From assembly GCF_001270495.1 (NCBI RefSeq), contig NZ_LGUR01000207.1, positions 162,273 to 226,272 of the forward strand: DNA of 64,000 nt, given 5' to 3'. The DNA comes from Streptomyces viridochromogenes (GTDB lineage Bacteria > Actinomycetota > Actinomycetes > Streptomycetales > Streptomycetaceae). Each line of letters begins with the position of its first letter. Positions within the stretch are counted from its first letter, which is position 1. Below, in pieces: positions 33,701 through 41,020 of the stretch. The translations under genes were made by a program, and so were the position numbers. The notes beneath the pieces are model-generated. The model was not told the origin of the DNA. It saw only the letters and a list, made by a program, of their open reading frames with translations, and ran no database searches.

Positions 33701-33892
33701 CACGAGGATCTGCAGCGCCTTGGTCGGGTTCTCGGGCTGCTCGTCCGGCCACAGCCCGTCCACGAGCCGGCCCGTGCCGCATCCGGCCCGCGGCTCCCCG
33801 GCAAGCAGCGCGAGCAGCCCGCGCAGACGGGGCGCGGTGATCTCCTTGCCCCGGTGGGAGACGGACGTCAACAGCGTCAGCTCGATGGTCAC
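30728..33892 (-). CDS. AfsR/SARP-family regulator with BTAD, NB-ARC ATPase and TPR region, 1054 aa
   Basis: OmpR-like winged helix at 1-90 (RLRGLLALLAGEPRAG ... LVDGLWPDEQPENPTKALQI), bacterial transcriptional activation domain about 95-240 (DELGTDPGPALQELHQELL), NB-ARC-type ATPase from about 255 (LLGREADIAAVTRL, Walker A VVGPGGLGKTRLASAV, LLVLDNCEQV), then an alpha-helical TPR-like C-terminal half. Large AfsR-type proteins activate secondary metabolism or developmental genes. GTG 33892 lies 6 nt after TAGTCT, so it is probably leaderless. No biosynthetic gene cluster is next to it, so its targets are elsewhere. Divergent from the DUF779 gene. Confidence 0.9.
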   Translation of the reverse strand: MTIELTLLTSVSHRGKEITAPRLRGLLALLAGEPRAGCGTGRLVDGLWPDEQPENPTKALQILVSRARSLLGVEVIASTPTGYRIALREDQVDAWAVQLHAAAGREKARAGDHHGAVAEAEEGLALWGGGPAERAPIGDPLVALRLELGATHLSLVRLRALSLARAGRREEAVGPLAELVAGHPLDEEPLLELMRCQVATAGAAAALATYDIHRRRLRDELGTDPGPALQELHQELLRGQAPVVRRGVPHEPNPLLGREADIAAVTRLIHSSRVTSVVGPGGLGKTRLASAVAREAEHRVVHLVPLAGVRQDADVAGEVASALGVGDSLRAPTGGFGPPADALAGIVGALGPGPALLVLDNCEQVVSGVAGLVQALVSMTRNVSVLTTSRAPLGLSSETVHPLPELDPATTVELFEQRARAARPGVELPTDAVADLCHRLDGLPLATELAAARVRVMSVAEIARRLEDRFALLRGGPRDAPQRHRTLHAVVDWSWNLLEPAGRTALRALAVFPGGFTATAAEHVLADLLGDDDTLDVLADLVDQSLLKVTDTAYGSRFRMLETVREFAAAHRERAGEDATVEERFLHWARDFGVEYHDAPFGPDPLASWHLIRAEQDNLVQAVRIALARADADTVATVTAVLAGLWTTDANYARLIALTEDTAGLLSHYRPGPDYVEPARTAAALTTANIFLGVGPGAVRTLVTLRRLPPAPPDTLVRAVATVLSALPEVLGDHSALEALCDSDAPLLAGVANCLASYVWQSEHQPDRALDAARRMVAALGDRNIPLLSFWPASRVAELCLQMERGAEAIVHVRSALEALEEYGEWGDPIGLRWGMMLANLQTGDLDAAEHWLGEALRHQPDGEGSDAFVPDLGARAEIALARGDIETGLALWRRAVARLEHGASPVFGDELVMEPWVLELQAVAVTAHARHGRLDLVAGIATPLPDRLTTLLTRPKVAPHRVTVDFPVCGALLLALGTVDLSTGATARGVRLLALADRFRALRNFQPTMSSAVSREAASNADKAAYEDAVSTYADLDPEALGEAVLAVLGGGR

Positions 33893-33960
33893 CCGAGCAG
33901 ACTAATCAGAACGAGCGGGTGCAACCCTCTCGCAACGTTGCCCGTGCTGCCCTTGCTGCC

Positions 33961-34320
33961 ATGTATGAGGAGACCCCGCGCGTCGAACTCACCCCCGCGG
34001 CCGCCGACCTGCTGCGCCGTCTGCGCGCGACGCACGGCCCGCTGATGTTCCACCAGTCCGGCGGCTGCTGCGACGGCAGCGCCCCGATGTGCTATCCGGA
34101 GGGCGAGTTCCGCACGGGCGGCTCGGACGTGCTGCTCGCGGAGCTGCACGTCGAGGGGGTGGCGGAGCCGGTGACGTTCTGGATGTCGCGCAGCCAGTAC
34201 GAGGCGTGGAGCCACACCCGGCTGATCGTCGACGTCGTCGAGGGCCGGGGCAGCGGGTTCTCTTTGGAGGCACCCGAGGGGGTGCGTTTCCTCACCCGTT
34301 CTCGCGTCGTCGGCGCCTAG
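33961..34320 (+). CDS. DUF779 family protein, 119 aa
   Basis: Clear DUF779 pattern: ELTPAAADLLRRLRATHGPL, FHQSGGCCDGSAPMCYPEGE with clustered cysteines, and MSRSQYEAWSHTRLIVDVVE. The function is not established; family members often neighbour aldehyde dehydrogenases, but here the neighbours are an AfsR regulator and a secreted glycosidase. The ATG at 33961 gives the usual length. A GTG at 33919 is possible; neither has a good ribosome binding site. Confidence 0.82.
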   Translation: MYEETPRVELTPAAADLLRRLRATHGPLMFHQSGGCCDGSAPMCYPEGEFRTGGSDVLLAELHVEGVAEPVTFWMSRSQYEAWSHTRLIVDVVEGRGSGFSLEAPEGVRFLTRSRVVGA

Positions 34321-34398
34321 CAACCCCGCAGGTCATCGCGGTCTGGTGCACTTCCCCCGAGTCCTGCCACATTTGACGAGACATCAGGGGGAGGAATC

Positions 34399-35634
34399 GT
34401 GACACGTCGTCAGAAACGGTTCGGGGCTGCCAGAGCGGCCCTCACGCTGCTCACGGCACTCGGCACGCTGGCCGGTGGAGCCCTGGTGGGGGCGGCACCG
34501 GCCGGCGCCGCGCAGGACACCCCGATCGCGCCGGGAGTCACGTACGACGAGTTCGACATCGCGGCGGGACGGGGCACGGCACACGCCCATGTCCTCACCG
34601 TCGACCTTCGCGATCCGCGCGTACGTCTCGATCTGCTGCACCCGGGGGCGGTGGCGGCGCGGGCGACCGTCTCGCGGCAGGCCACCGCCCAGGGCGCCGT
34701 CGCGGGCGTGAACGGCGACTTCTTCAACATCAGCGAGGCCCAGCATCCGGGCGTCCAGGCGACCGGCGCGAGTGTGGGACCGGCGGTCGCGCGCGGCCGG
34801 GCGCTGAAGGCGGCGGTGCCGAACGGCCAGCGTTTCGGACCCGCGCTGCCGCCCGGCACGAGCACCGAGGACGTGTTCGGCGTGGGCGTCGACCGACGCG
34901 CCCGGCTGGACGGCCTGAGCCTCGTCGGCTCGATCGGCACCCCCGAGGGCCGGCTGCCCCTGCGCGGCCTCAACCAGTACGCGCTGCCCGTGGGCTCCAT
35001 CGGGGCGTTCACCGCCAAGTGGGGCAGCGCCTCCCGGGCACGCGCCGTCTGCGGCACGGACACCGACCGGGCGGCCCCGTGCAGCACCGACACCTACGAG
35101 GTGACCGTCCGAGACGGCCGGGTCGTGTCGACCGCCGACACCCCGGGGAGCGGACCCATCGCCCCGGACACGACCGTCCTCGTCGGCCGGGAGGCGGGGG
35201 CGCGGCAGTTGCGGGAGTTCTTCGCGGGCGAGCCGGTCACGGTACGGCACCGACTGGCGGCGGCGACGTCACGCGTCCCGTTCCGCTTCGCCCTCGGCGG
35301 CTATCCGGTCCTCGACGGCGGGCAGCCGTTGCCCGGCCTCGACGACAGGGCCTCGGCCGTGCGCACGGCCGTGGGCATCGCGGACGGCGGCCGGCGCCTG
35401 CTGCTGCTCGCCCTGGACGGTGCGCCCGAGTACCGCACCGGTCTGACCATCGCGGAAGTGGCTTCCGTCATGCGGGAGCTGGGTTCGGTCGACGCCTTCA
35501 GCCTGGACGGCGGTGGTTCGTCGACGCTGGTCGCCCGCGCGCCGGGGGCGGCGACGGTCTCGGTGCGGAACCACCCGTCCGACGGCGCGGAACGTCCTGT
35601 CCCCAACGGCATCGGAATCTTCTCGACCCGCTGA
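34399..35634 (+). CDS. secreted phosphodiester glycosidase (NAGPA/DUF2233-like), 411 aa
   Basis: Signal peptide with cleavage near AGAAQD (about 38), then the NAGPA fold: AQGAVAGVNGDFFNIS, the middle region GLNQYALPVGSI, TAVGIADGGRRLLLLALDG and SVDAFSLDGGGSSTLVAR near the C-terminus. Members cleave sugar-1-phosphodiester bonds or modify cell-wall glycopolymers. GTG 34399 follows a strong GGGGGAGG site. The gene is alone on its strand and converges on a small membrane protein gene. Confidence 0.85.
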   Translation: MTRRQKRFGAARAALTLLTALGTLAGGALVGAAPAGAAQDTPIAPGVTYDEFDIAAGRGTAHAHVLTVDLRDPRVRLDLLHPGAVAARATVSRQATAQGAVAGVNGDFFNISEAQHPGVQATGASVGPAVARGRALKAAVPNGQRFGPALPPGTSTEDVFGVGVDRRARLDGLSLVGSIGTPEGRLPLRGLNQYALPVGSIGAFTAKWGSASRARAVCGTDTDRAAPCSTDTYEVTVRDGRVVSTADTPGSGPIAPDTTVLVGREAGARQLREFFAGEPVTVRHRLAAATSRVPFRFALGGYPVLDGGQPLPGLDDRASAVRTAVGIADGGRRLLLLALDGAPEYRTGLTIAEVASVMRELGSVDAFSLDGGGSSTLVARAPGAATVSVRNHPSDGAERPVPNGIGIFSTR

Positions 35635-35637
35635 GCC

Positions 35638-35832
35638 TCACGGTCTGAGGCTGCTGACGATGTCCGCCGTGGCCGTCAGACCGCTGTTGATGGTGGGCGC
35701 CATGCTCGTGCTGGCCAGATAGAAGCCGAGCAGCAGACACACCACCGCGTGGGTGATCTTCAACCCGCCGTTGCGTACGAAGATCACCGCAAGGATGAAC
35801 AGCAGCAACACCACAGAGATGGAAATGGCCAT
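35638..35832 (-). CDS. conserved small membrane protein, 64 aa
   Basis: One strongly hydrophobic segment (MAISISVVLLLFILAVIF), a short charged turn RNGGLK, a second segment VVCLLLGFYLASTSMAPTI, and a tail ending SSLRP. Small proteins of this pattern occur repeatedly in Streptomyces genomes; function unknown. ATG 35832 has a GGAGGAGG site 7 nt upstream, which decides against the upstream TTG. Confidence 0.78.
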   Translation of the reverse strand: MAISISVVLLLFILAVIFVRNGGLKITHAVVCLLLGFYLASTSMAPTINSGLTATADIVSSLRP

Positions 35833-35949
35833 CGTCAACCTCCTCCGCCACGTCCGCTTCGCGGCGTTCGGCCGTAAGTGTGGCGTAGCGGAGGGTTCGT
35901 CCGGGCGGCTGAGCTGTACTCCGAACGTGTGGTGTCCTGCCGACCGGCC

Positions 35950-36813
35950 CTAGGCCGTCCGGCGGCCGTCGAGGAAGGCCTCCAGTCCGGCGAGGTCGTC
36001 GGTGTTGAGGAAGTCGACGTCGGCGGCCAGCAGTTCGCCCCAGAGCGCGTCGCGGGCGGGTCCGGCCACGTCCGGGGTGGCCCAGAAGCGCACCTTCTGG
36101 CCTCGGGAGTGCGATGCCCGGACGATGCCGCGCAGCTTGCTCCGCTCCGCGTCCGGGAAGGCGCCCACGCCGAGCCAGGTGAAGTTGAGCGTCCAGTTGT
36201 CGCTGATCAGCGGGACGAAGGAGGCGGGCGCGGAGCTGCCGAGGTCGGCGAGGCGGCCGTCGTAGAAGGCCCGGCGGACGGTCTGGGCCTCCATCGGCGT
36301 ACGGGCCGCACGGTCGCCGGAGATGACGGCGGTGACCGCGCCGGGGAACACCCGGCCGTGGGCGTACGTCGTGAACAGGTGCTTGTACCGCTTCAGATGC
36401 CGGTCGAGTTCGAGGTACGTAGCGGCGCCCTCGGTCTTGATGTCGACGAGCAGCTGGACCGGCTTGCGGTGTCCCCGGTGGACGGAGCCGTGGTTGGCCC
36501 TGACGCGGGCGGCCAGCGGGTCGAGGTAGAGGGACTCCAGCGTGCGGGTGGGGTCGAGGTCCTCGGGGTCGTGGGCCACGAGGAGCTGGTCGCCGACCAG
36601 GTATATGTCGGCTTCCAGGCTGCCGAAGCGGTGGTCGAGGGCGTCGAGGAGGGGACGCGGATGCTCGTAGTCGTTGTGGGCGTGTGCCCGCCACAACGGG
36701 CGTGGGCCGTGCTTCCGTTCGCCCGCCTCCGCTGAGGTGGCGGGCAGGGCGACCGCGCCCGCGAGGGCGGCGCCGAGGGTGGTGAGGGCTCCGCGACGGG
36801 TGGTGAGGGCCAT
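35950..36813 (-). CDS. secreted glycerophosphodiester-phosphodiesterase-like / PI-PLC-like hydrolase, 287 aa
   Basis: A twin-arginine-like start (TTRRGALTTLGAAL) leads into a TIM-barrel phosphodiesterase pattern: WRAHAHNDYEHPRPL with a catalytic-type histidine pair, GSLEADIYLVGDQLLVAHDP, LLVDIKTEG, and a late KVRFWATPD. Enzymes of this kind hydrolyse glycerophosphodiesters or phospholipid head groups outside the cell and often serve phosphate scavenging. No PHO box was identified upstream. Alone on its strand. Confidence 0.82.
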   Translation of the reverse strand: MALTTRRGALTTLGAALAGAVALPATSAEAGERKHGPRPLWRAHAHNDYEHPRPLLDALDHRFGSLEADIYLVGDQLLVAHDPEDLDPTRTLESLYLDPLAARVRANHGSVHRGHRKPVQLLVDIKTEGAATYLELDRHLKRYKHLFTTYAHGRVFPGAVTAVISGDRAARTPMEAQTVRRAFYDGRLADLGSSAPASFVPLISDNWTLNFTWLGVGAFPDAERSKLRGIVRASHSRGQKVRFWATPDVAGPARDALWGELLAADVDFLNTDDLAGLEAFLDGRRTA

Positions 36814-36944
36814 GCTCTGCCTCCCAGGTAGGGCCGGATGGAACCGCTGCGAGTATGCGATTCCGAAGGGCCCAAACAGCAGAGCTGTGCGCCGAGTTGG
36901 CCGGACTGCCGCCGGGTGTTCACTTCGCCCCAGACGTGCACACC

Positions 36945-36976
36945 GGAAAGCCCGCCCCAGGTGGGGCGGGCTTTCC
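36945..36976. terminator. strong bidirectional hairpin
   Basis: A 14-bp perfect stem (GGAAAGCCCGCCCC against its complement) closes a 4-nt loop (AGGT). It lies 22 bp beyond the stop of the acyl-CoA dehydrogenase operon that ends at 36999, so it most likely terminates that operon. There is no T-run, as usual in Streptomyces. Confidence 0.8.
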
Positions 36977-36998
36977 GCGCGCTTCGCTCAGGTGTACG

Positions 36999-38084
36999 TC
37001 AGGGCGCCTGGAGGTCGACGAGTTCGGCCAGCGCCGCGCGGTGGGCGCCCGCCGTGCCGTAGGCGATCGAGTCGGCCTTGGCCCGCTTCAGGTACAGATG
37101 GGCCGGGTGCTCCCAGGTCATCCCGATACCGGCGTGCAACTGCACGGCCTCCTCGGCTGCGTGCACGGCGACGGACGCCGCGTAGGCCTGGGCGACGGCG
37201 ACCGCCACATCGGCGTCCTCGCCGGTCGCCAGCGCGGCGGCGGCGTTGCGGGCGGCCGCGCGCAGGTTGACGACCTCCAGCCACAGCTGGGCGAGCCGGT
37301 GCTTGAGGGCCTGGAAGCCGCCGACGGGGCGGTTGAACTGCTTGCGGTCCTTCAGATAGCGGACCGTCTCGGTCAACGTCCAGTCGGCGAGCCCGAGTTG
37401 CTCGGAGGCGAGCAGTCCGGCTCCGGCGCGCAGGGCGCGGCGTACGGCGGGTTCGGCGTCGCCCAGCAGCCGGCCTGGCGCACCGTCCAGGGTGACCGTC
37501 GCCACGGGCCGGGTGAGGTCCAGCGACACCTGCGGGGTGACGGTCACCGCGTCGGCGTCCACCGCGTACAGCCCGCCGTCGTCCGCGGGCACGAGCAGCA
37601 CGTCGGCGACGACCGCGTCCGCGACACCGGTCAACTCGCCGTGCAGGGCGCCGCCTTCATGCCGTACGACCTTGTAGGCGCCGCCGGGAGCGACGCTCAG
37701 CGTGACGGCGAGGGCGCCGATCCTCCGCCCGGCCGCCAGCTCGGCGAGCAGGCCCCCGTCGGCCTCGCAGGCGAGCAGCGCCTCGGTGGCCACGACTGCG
37801 CTCGTCAGATACGGCAGCGGAGCGACCGCGCGCCCCAACTCCTCCAGCACGACGGCGACTTCGCGGTGCGTGGCCCCCTGGCCGCCCTTCTCCTCCGGGA
37901 TCAGGAGCCCCGCCAGGCCCATGCCGTCGGCGAGCGCCTTCCACGCCTCCACGTTGTGCGGGGTGTCCGTCTCGATGCGCGCGATGACACCGGGCGCGTC
38001 GCAGTGGTCGGTGAGCAGGTCGCGTACGGCGGCCCGCAGCGCTTCCTCCTCCTCCGAGTACAGCAGGTGGGGCTGTGTGCTCAT
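36999..38084 (-). CDS. acyl-CoA dehydrogenase subunit lacking the catalytic glutamate, 361 aa
   Basis: Acyl-CoA dehydrogenase fold throughout (LGLAGLLIP-like MGLAGLLIPEEKGGQGATHR; VRYLKDRKQFNRPVGGFQAL; QLHAGIGMTWEHPAHLYLKR). Where active members carry the base in an (Y/F)EGT(S/N)E segment, this protein has AYGTAGAHR with no glutamate. The ATG at 38084 overlaps the stop of the preceding dehydrogenase gene (4 bp). The pattern is that of actinobacterial alpha2beta2 dehydrogenases (ChsE/FadE pairs acting on sterol side chains or branched acyl-CoAs), in which one subunit is non-catalytic and helps to bind FAD. Confidence 0.87.
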   Translation of the reverse strand: MSTQPHLLYSEEEEALRAAVRDLLTDHCDAPGVIARIETDTPHNVEAWKALADGMGLAGLLIPEEKGGQGATHREVAVVLEELGRAVAPLPYLTSAVVATEALLACEADGGLLAELAAGRRIGALAVTLSVAPGGAYKVVRHEGGALHGELTGVADAVVADVLLVPADDGGLYAVDADAVTVTPQVSLDLTRPVATVTLDGAPGRLLGDAEPAVRRALRAGAGLLASEQLGLADWTLTETVRYLKDRKQFNRPVGGFQALKHRLAQLWLEVVNLRAAARNAAAALATGEDADVAVAVAQAYAASVAVHAAEEAVQLHAGIGMTWEHPAHLYLKRAKADSIAYGTAGAHRAALAELVDLQAP

Positions 38085-39262
38085 CGGGCGAGGTCCTTCC
38101 AGGCGACGTCCTTGTCGGTGCGCGGCTCGGTGGGCAGGCCCAGGACGCGCTCGGCGACGATGTTCAGCAGGACCTCGCTGGTCCCGCCCTCGATGCTGTT
38201 GCCCTTGGAGCGGAGGTAGCGGTAGCCGGCGTCGCGGCCGGTGAAGTCCACGAGCTCCGGGCGGCGCATGGTCCAGTCGTCGTACAACAGGCCCTCTTCG
38301 CCGCGCAGTTCGACCTCCAGGCCGCTGATCTCCTGGTTGAGCCGGGCGAACGCGAGCTTCATGCCGGCGCCCTCGGGGCCGGGCTGGCCGGCGACGAGCT
38401 GCTGGCGCAGCCGCTCGCCGGTGAGGCGGGCGACCTCGGCCTCGACCCACAGCTTCAGCAGCCGCTGGTGCAGATCGTGGGTGCGCAGTTCGGGGCGTTC
38501 ACGCCAGGTCTTGGAGATCGGGCCGATCATGCCGCCCTCGCGGGGCAGCCGCATGCCGCCGATCGCGACGCGTTCGTTGTTCAGCGTGGTCTGCGCGACC
38601 CGCCAGCCGTCGCCGATCTCCCCCAGGCGGCGGGATTCCGGGATGCGCACGTCGGTGAGGAAGACCTCGTTGAACTCGGCTTCACCGGTGATCTGCCGCA
38701 GCGGCCGGACCTCGACGCCCGGGTCGGTCATGTCGCAGATGAAGTAGGTGATGCCCGCGTGCTTGGGCACGTCCGGATCGGTGCGGGCGATGAGGATGGC
38801 CCAGCGGGCGACGTGGGCGCTGGACGTCCACACCTTCTGCCCGTTGACGACCCAGTCCTCGCCCTCCCGTACGGCCCGGGTGCCCAGCGCGGCCAGGTCG
38901 GATCCGGCGCCCGGCTCGCTGAAGAGCTGGCACCAGACCTCCTCGCCGGTCCACAGCGGCCGCAGATAGCGCCGCTTCTGCTCCTCGGTGCCGTACTGGA
39001 GGACCGTCGGGGCGGCCATACCCAGGCCGATCCCGATGCGCCGGGGATCGTTGTCGGGGGCGCCCGCGGCCTCCAGCTCGGCGTCCACGACGGCCTGGAG
39101 GGAGCGGGGCGCGCCGAGCCCGCCGAGGCCCTCCGGGTAGTGGACCCACGCCAGGCCCGCGTCGAAGCGGGCGCGCAGGAAGTCCAGTCGGTCGGTGGTG
39201 GTCGGCGGGTGGGCGGCCAGCAACTCCGCCGTACGGCGGCGCAGTTCGGCGGCGTCGGTCAT
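38081..39262 (-). CDS. acyl-CoA dehydrogenase, catalytic subunit of a heteromeric pair, 393 aa
   Basis: Shows QLFSEPGAGSDLAALGTRAV, WVVNGQKVWTSSAHVARWAI and a C-terminal GNSIEGGTSEVLLNIVAERV in which the glutamate of the EGGTSE segment is kept, so this is the catalytic partner of the gene at 36999. It oxidises an acyl-CoA at the alpha-beta bond with FAD. Its ATG at 39262 overlaps the quinone oxidoreductase stop by 4 bp, making a three-gene, tightly coupled operon. Confidence 0.9.
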   Translation of the reverse strand: MTDAAELRRRTAELLAAHPPTTTDRLDFLRARFDAGLAWVHYPEGLGGLGAPRSLQAVVDAELEAAGAPDNDPRRIGIGLGMAAPTVLQYGTEEQKRRYLRPLWTGEEVWCQLFSEPGAGSDLAALGTRAVREGEDWVVNGQKVWTSSAHVARWAILIARTDPDVPKHAGITYFICDMTDPGVEVRPLRQITGEAEFNEVFLTDVRIPESRRLGEIGDGWRVAQTTLNNERVAIGGMRLPREGGMIGPISKTWRERPELRTHDLHQRLLKLWVEAEVARLTGERLRQQLVAGQPGPEGAGMKLAFARLNQEISGLEVELRGEEGLLYDDWTMRRPELVDFTGRDAGYRYLRSKGNSIEGGTSEVLLNIVAERVLGLPTEPRTDKDVAWKDLAR

Positions 39263-40236
39263 GCCGCTCCTCCTTCGGTGAGTCCCGGGATCACGGCGAC
39301 GCGCCCCGTGGTGACGCCGTCGGCGACGCGCTGTACGGCGGCAGCGGCCCCGCCCAGCGGTACGCGCTCGCTTACCAGCGGCTTGATGGCGCCCCGGGCG
39401 GCCAGCTCGGTGAGCTGTTCGTGGCAGTGCTGGATCAGCTTCGGGTTCTTGGTGTTGTACAGGCCCCAGTGCAGGCCGAGGATCGAGTAGTTCTTCACCA
39501 GCGCGTGGTTGAGCGCGGGGCTGGGGATCGACCCGCTGGCGAAGCCCACGACGACGATCCGGCCCTCGAAGGCGACGACCTTGGCGGACTGGGCGTAGGC
39601 CTCGCCGCCGACGGGGTCGTAGATGACATCGGCGCCCCGGCCGCCGGTGGCCTCCTTCACCGCCGCGATGACGTCCTCGCTACGCCGGTCGATCACGACG
39701 TCACAGCCCAGTTCCCGGGCGACGGCCGCCTTCTCGGCGCCGCCGACGACACCGATGACGGTGGCGCCGGCGGCCTTCCCGAGCTGCACGGCCGCGCTGC
39801 CGACCCCTCCTGCGGCAGCGTGGACGAGCAGGGTCTCGCCGGCTTCCAGCCCGGCCCGCCGGTGCAGACCGAACCAGCCCGTCTGGTATCCGATGTGCAG
39901 GGCGGCGGCCTCGGCGTCGTCCAGCGCGTCGGGCGCGGGCAGGACGGCGGCGGCGTCCGCGACGGCGTACTCGGCGAAACCGCCGTACGGCAGGGCGGGA
40001 TTGGCGAGGACGCGGCGACCGTCCTCGGTCTCGCCGCAGATCTCCACGCCCGGTGTGAAGGGCAGCGGCGGCCTGACCTGGTAGTGACCCCGGCACAGCA
40101 GCGCGTCCGGGAAGTTGATGTTCGCGGCACGCACCTTCAGCAGGACCTGGCCGTCACCGGGCGTGGGCGTCTCGATCTCGTCGAGCCGCATCACCTCGCT
40201 CGGCTCGCCGTTCTCGTGCACTTGCCATGCCTGCAT
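39259..40236 (-). CDS. zinc-independent quinone oxidoreductase (MDR family), 325 aa
   Basis: Medium-chain reductase fold with LLVHAAAGGVGSAAVQLGKA as the NADPH motif (A-x-x-G-G-V-G), TPGVEICGET, and DVIYDPVGGEAY. The zinc ligands of alcohol dehydrogenases are absent. Members reduce quinones or enoyl compounds with NADPH. It is the first gene of the acyl-CoA dehydrogenase operon, so an enoyl-type substrate is possible. A TetR-type operator lies about 50 bp upstream of its ATG. Confidence 0.87.
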   Translation of the reverse strand: MQAWQVHENGEPSEVMRLDEIETPTPGDGQVLLKVRAANINFPDALLCRGHYQVRPPLPFTPGVEICGETEDGRRVLANPALPYGGFAEYAVADAAAVLPAPDALDDAEAAALHIGYQTGWFGLHRRAGLEAGETLLVHAAAGGVGSAAVQLGKAAGATVIGVVGGAEKAAVARELGCDVVIDRRSEDVIAAVKEATGGRGADVIYDPVGGEAYAQSAKVVAFEGRIVVVGFASGSIPSPALNHALVKNYSILGLHWGLYNTKNPKLIQHCHEQLTELAARGAIKPLVSERVPLGGAAAAVQRVADGVTTGRVAVIPGLTEGGAA

Positions 40237-40284
40237 GCGGTGCCTCCACGGGACTGCTTCGTCTGACCGGGGTCGGTACGCATA

Positions 40285-40301
40285 CTAAGCGGTCGCTTGC
40301 C
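40285..40301. promoter_or_regulatory. TetR-type operator (AAGCG-GT-CGCTT) of the acyl-CoA dehydrogenase operon
   Basis: AAGCG (40288-40292) and CGCTT (40295-40299) are inverted around GT, within ACTAAGCGGTCGCTTGC. TetR regulators of acyl-CoA metabolism in actinobacteria commonly recognise an AAGCGNNCGCTT-type core. It sits just upstream of the quinone oxidoreductase start. No TetR gene lies next to this operon. Confidence 0.55.
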
Positions 40302-40336
40302 ATCAGGGAACAGTCATCCAGGAACAGTCGGGTGCG

Positions 40337-40942
40337 TCACGACCGCTTGGGTCGCGCCCGCACATGCATCCGCTCCCCCTGCGGCCCGAACAGACTGAGG
40401 AACTCCACCGGCCCCTCCCCCGTCGACCCGAACCAGTGCGGGACCCGGGTGTCGAACTCGACGGCCTCCCCCGCGGTCAGCACGATGTCGTGATCGCCCA
40501 GGACCATCCTCAGCCTCCCCGCCATCACATACAGCCACTCGTACCCCTCATGGGTCCGCGGCTCCGGCTCGGCCTTCTCCTGCGGCACCAGCACCTTGAA
40601 GGCCTGGAGGCCGCCGGGCTGGCGGGTCAGCGGCCAGTACGTGCGCCCGTGCCGCCTGATCGGCTCGGCCCGCACCCGGGGGTCACGCACCACGGGCGCG
40701 GCCACCAGTTCGTCCAGCGCCACCTCGTGCGCTCGCGCGATCGGCAGCAGCAGTTCCAGACTGGGCTTGCGCAGCCCCGACTCCAGCCTGGAGAGCGTGC
40801 TCACCGAGATACCGGTCGCCTCGGACAGACCGGCCAGCGTCGCCCCCCGCTCCTTGCGGATCCGTCGCAGCCGTGGACCGACCTCCGCGAGCACCGTGTC
40901 CATGTCGTCGTCACCGTTGCGGTCGCCGCTGTCGTCACTCAT
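40337..40942 (-). CDS. XRE-family regulator with C-terminal cupin, 201 aa
   Basis: Helix-turn-helix at about 20-75 (LRRIRKERGATLAGLSEATG, then ISVSTLSRLESGLRKPSLEL) joined to a cupin domain (EGYEWLYVMAGRLRMVLGDH, VEFDTRVPHWFG). Such HTH-cupin proteins bind a small ligand through the cupin. ATG 40942 is 7 nt after TGCAAT, itself 17 bp from TTGACA, giving a convincing promoter and a leaderless message; an in-frame ATG at 40951 falls in the -10 box and is rejected. Divergent from the thioredoxin-reductase-like gene, its likely target. Confidence 0.9.
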   Translation of the reverse strand: MSDDSGDRNGDDDMDTVLAEVGPRLRRIRKERGATLAGLSEATGISVSTLSRLESGLRKPSLELLLPIARAHEVALDELVAAPVVRDPRVRAEPIRRHGRTYWPLTRQPGGLQAFKVLVPQEKAEPEPRTHEGYEWLYVMAGRLRMVLGDHDIVLTAGEAVEFDTRVPHWFGSTGEGPVEFLSLFGPQGERMHVRARPKRS

Positions 40943-40949
40943 GGATGCC

Positions 40950-40978
40950 ATTGCAGTTTCGGCAAACACGTTTGTCAA
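40950..40978 (-). promoter_or_regulatory. promoter of the XRE-cupin gene with spacer palindrome
   Basis: On the minus strand TTGACA (40978-40973) and TGCAAT (40955-40950) are 17 bp apart, and the start codon follows 7 nt after the -10. The palindrome CAAACACGTTTG (40963-40974) overlaps the -35 and the spacer, where bound protein would block RNA polymerase. It is a likely autoregulatory site shared with the divergent gene. Confidence 0.6.
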
Positions 40979-41020
40979 TACGGTAGTGACCGCGCGACTG
41001 TCTCGGTGGAGGTGGTCACC

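Noticed and set aside
36855..36998. Forward open frame around the terminator at 36945 as a gene
   Set aside because: It runs through the perfect hairpin into the antisense of the acyl-CoA dehydrogenase and has no ribosome site or recognisable family.
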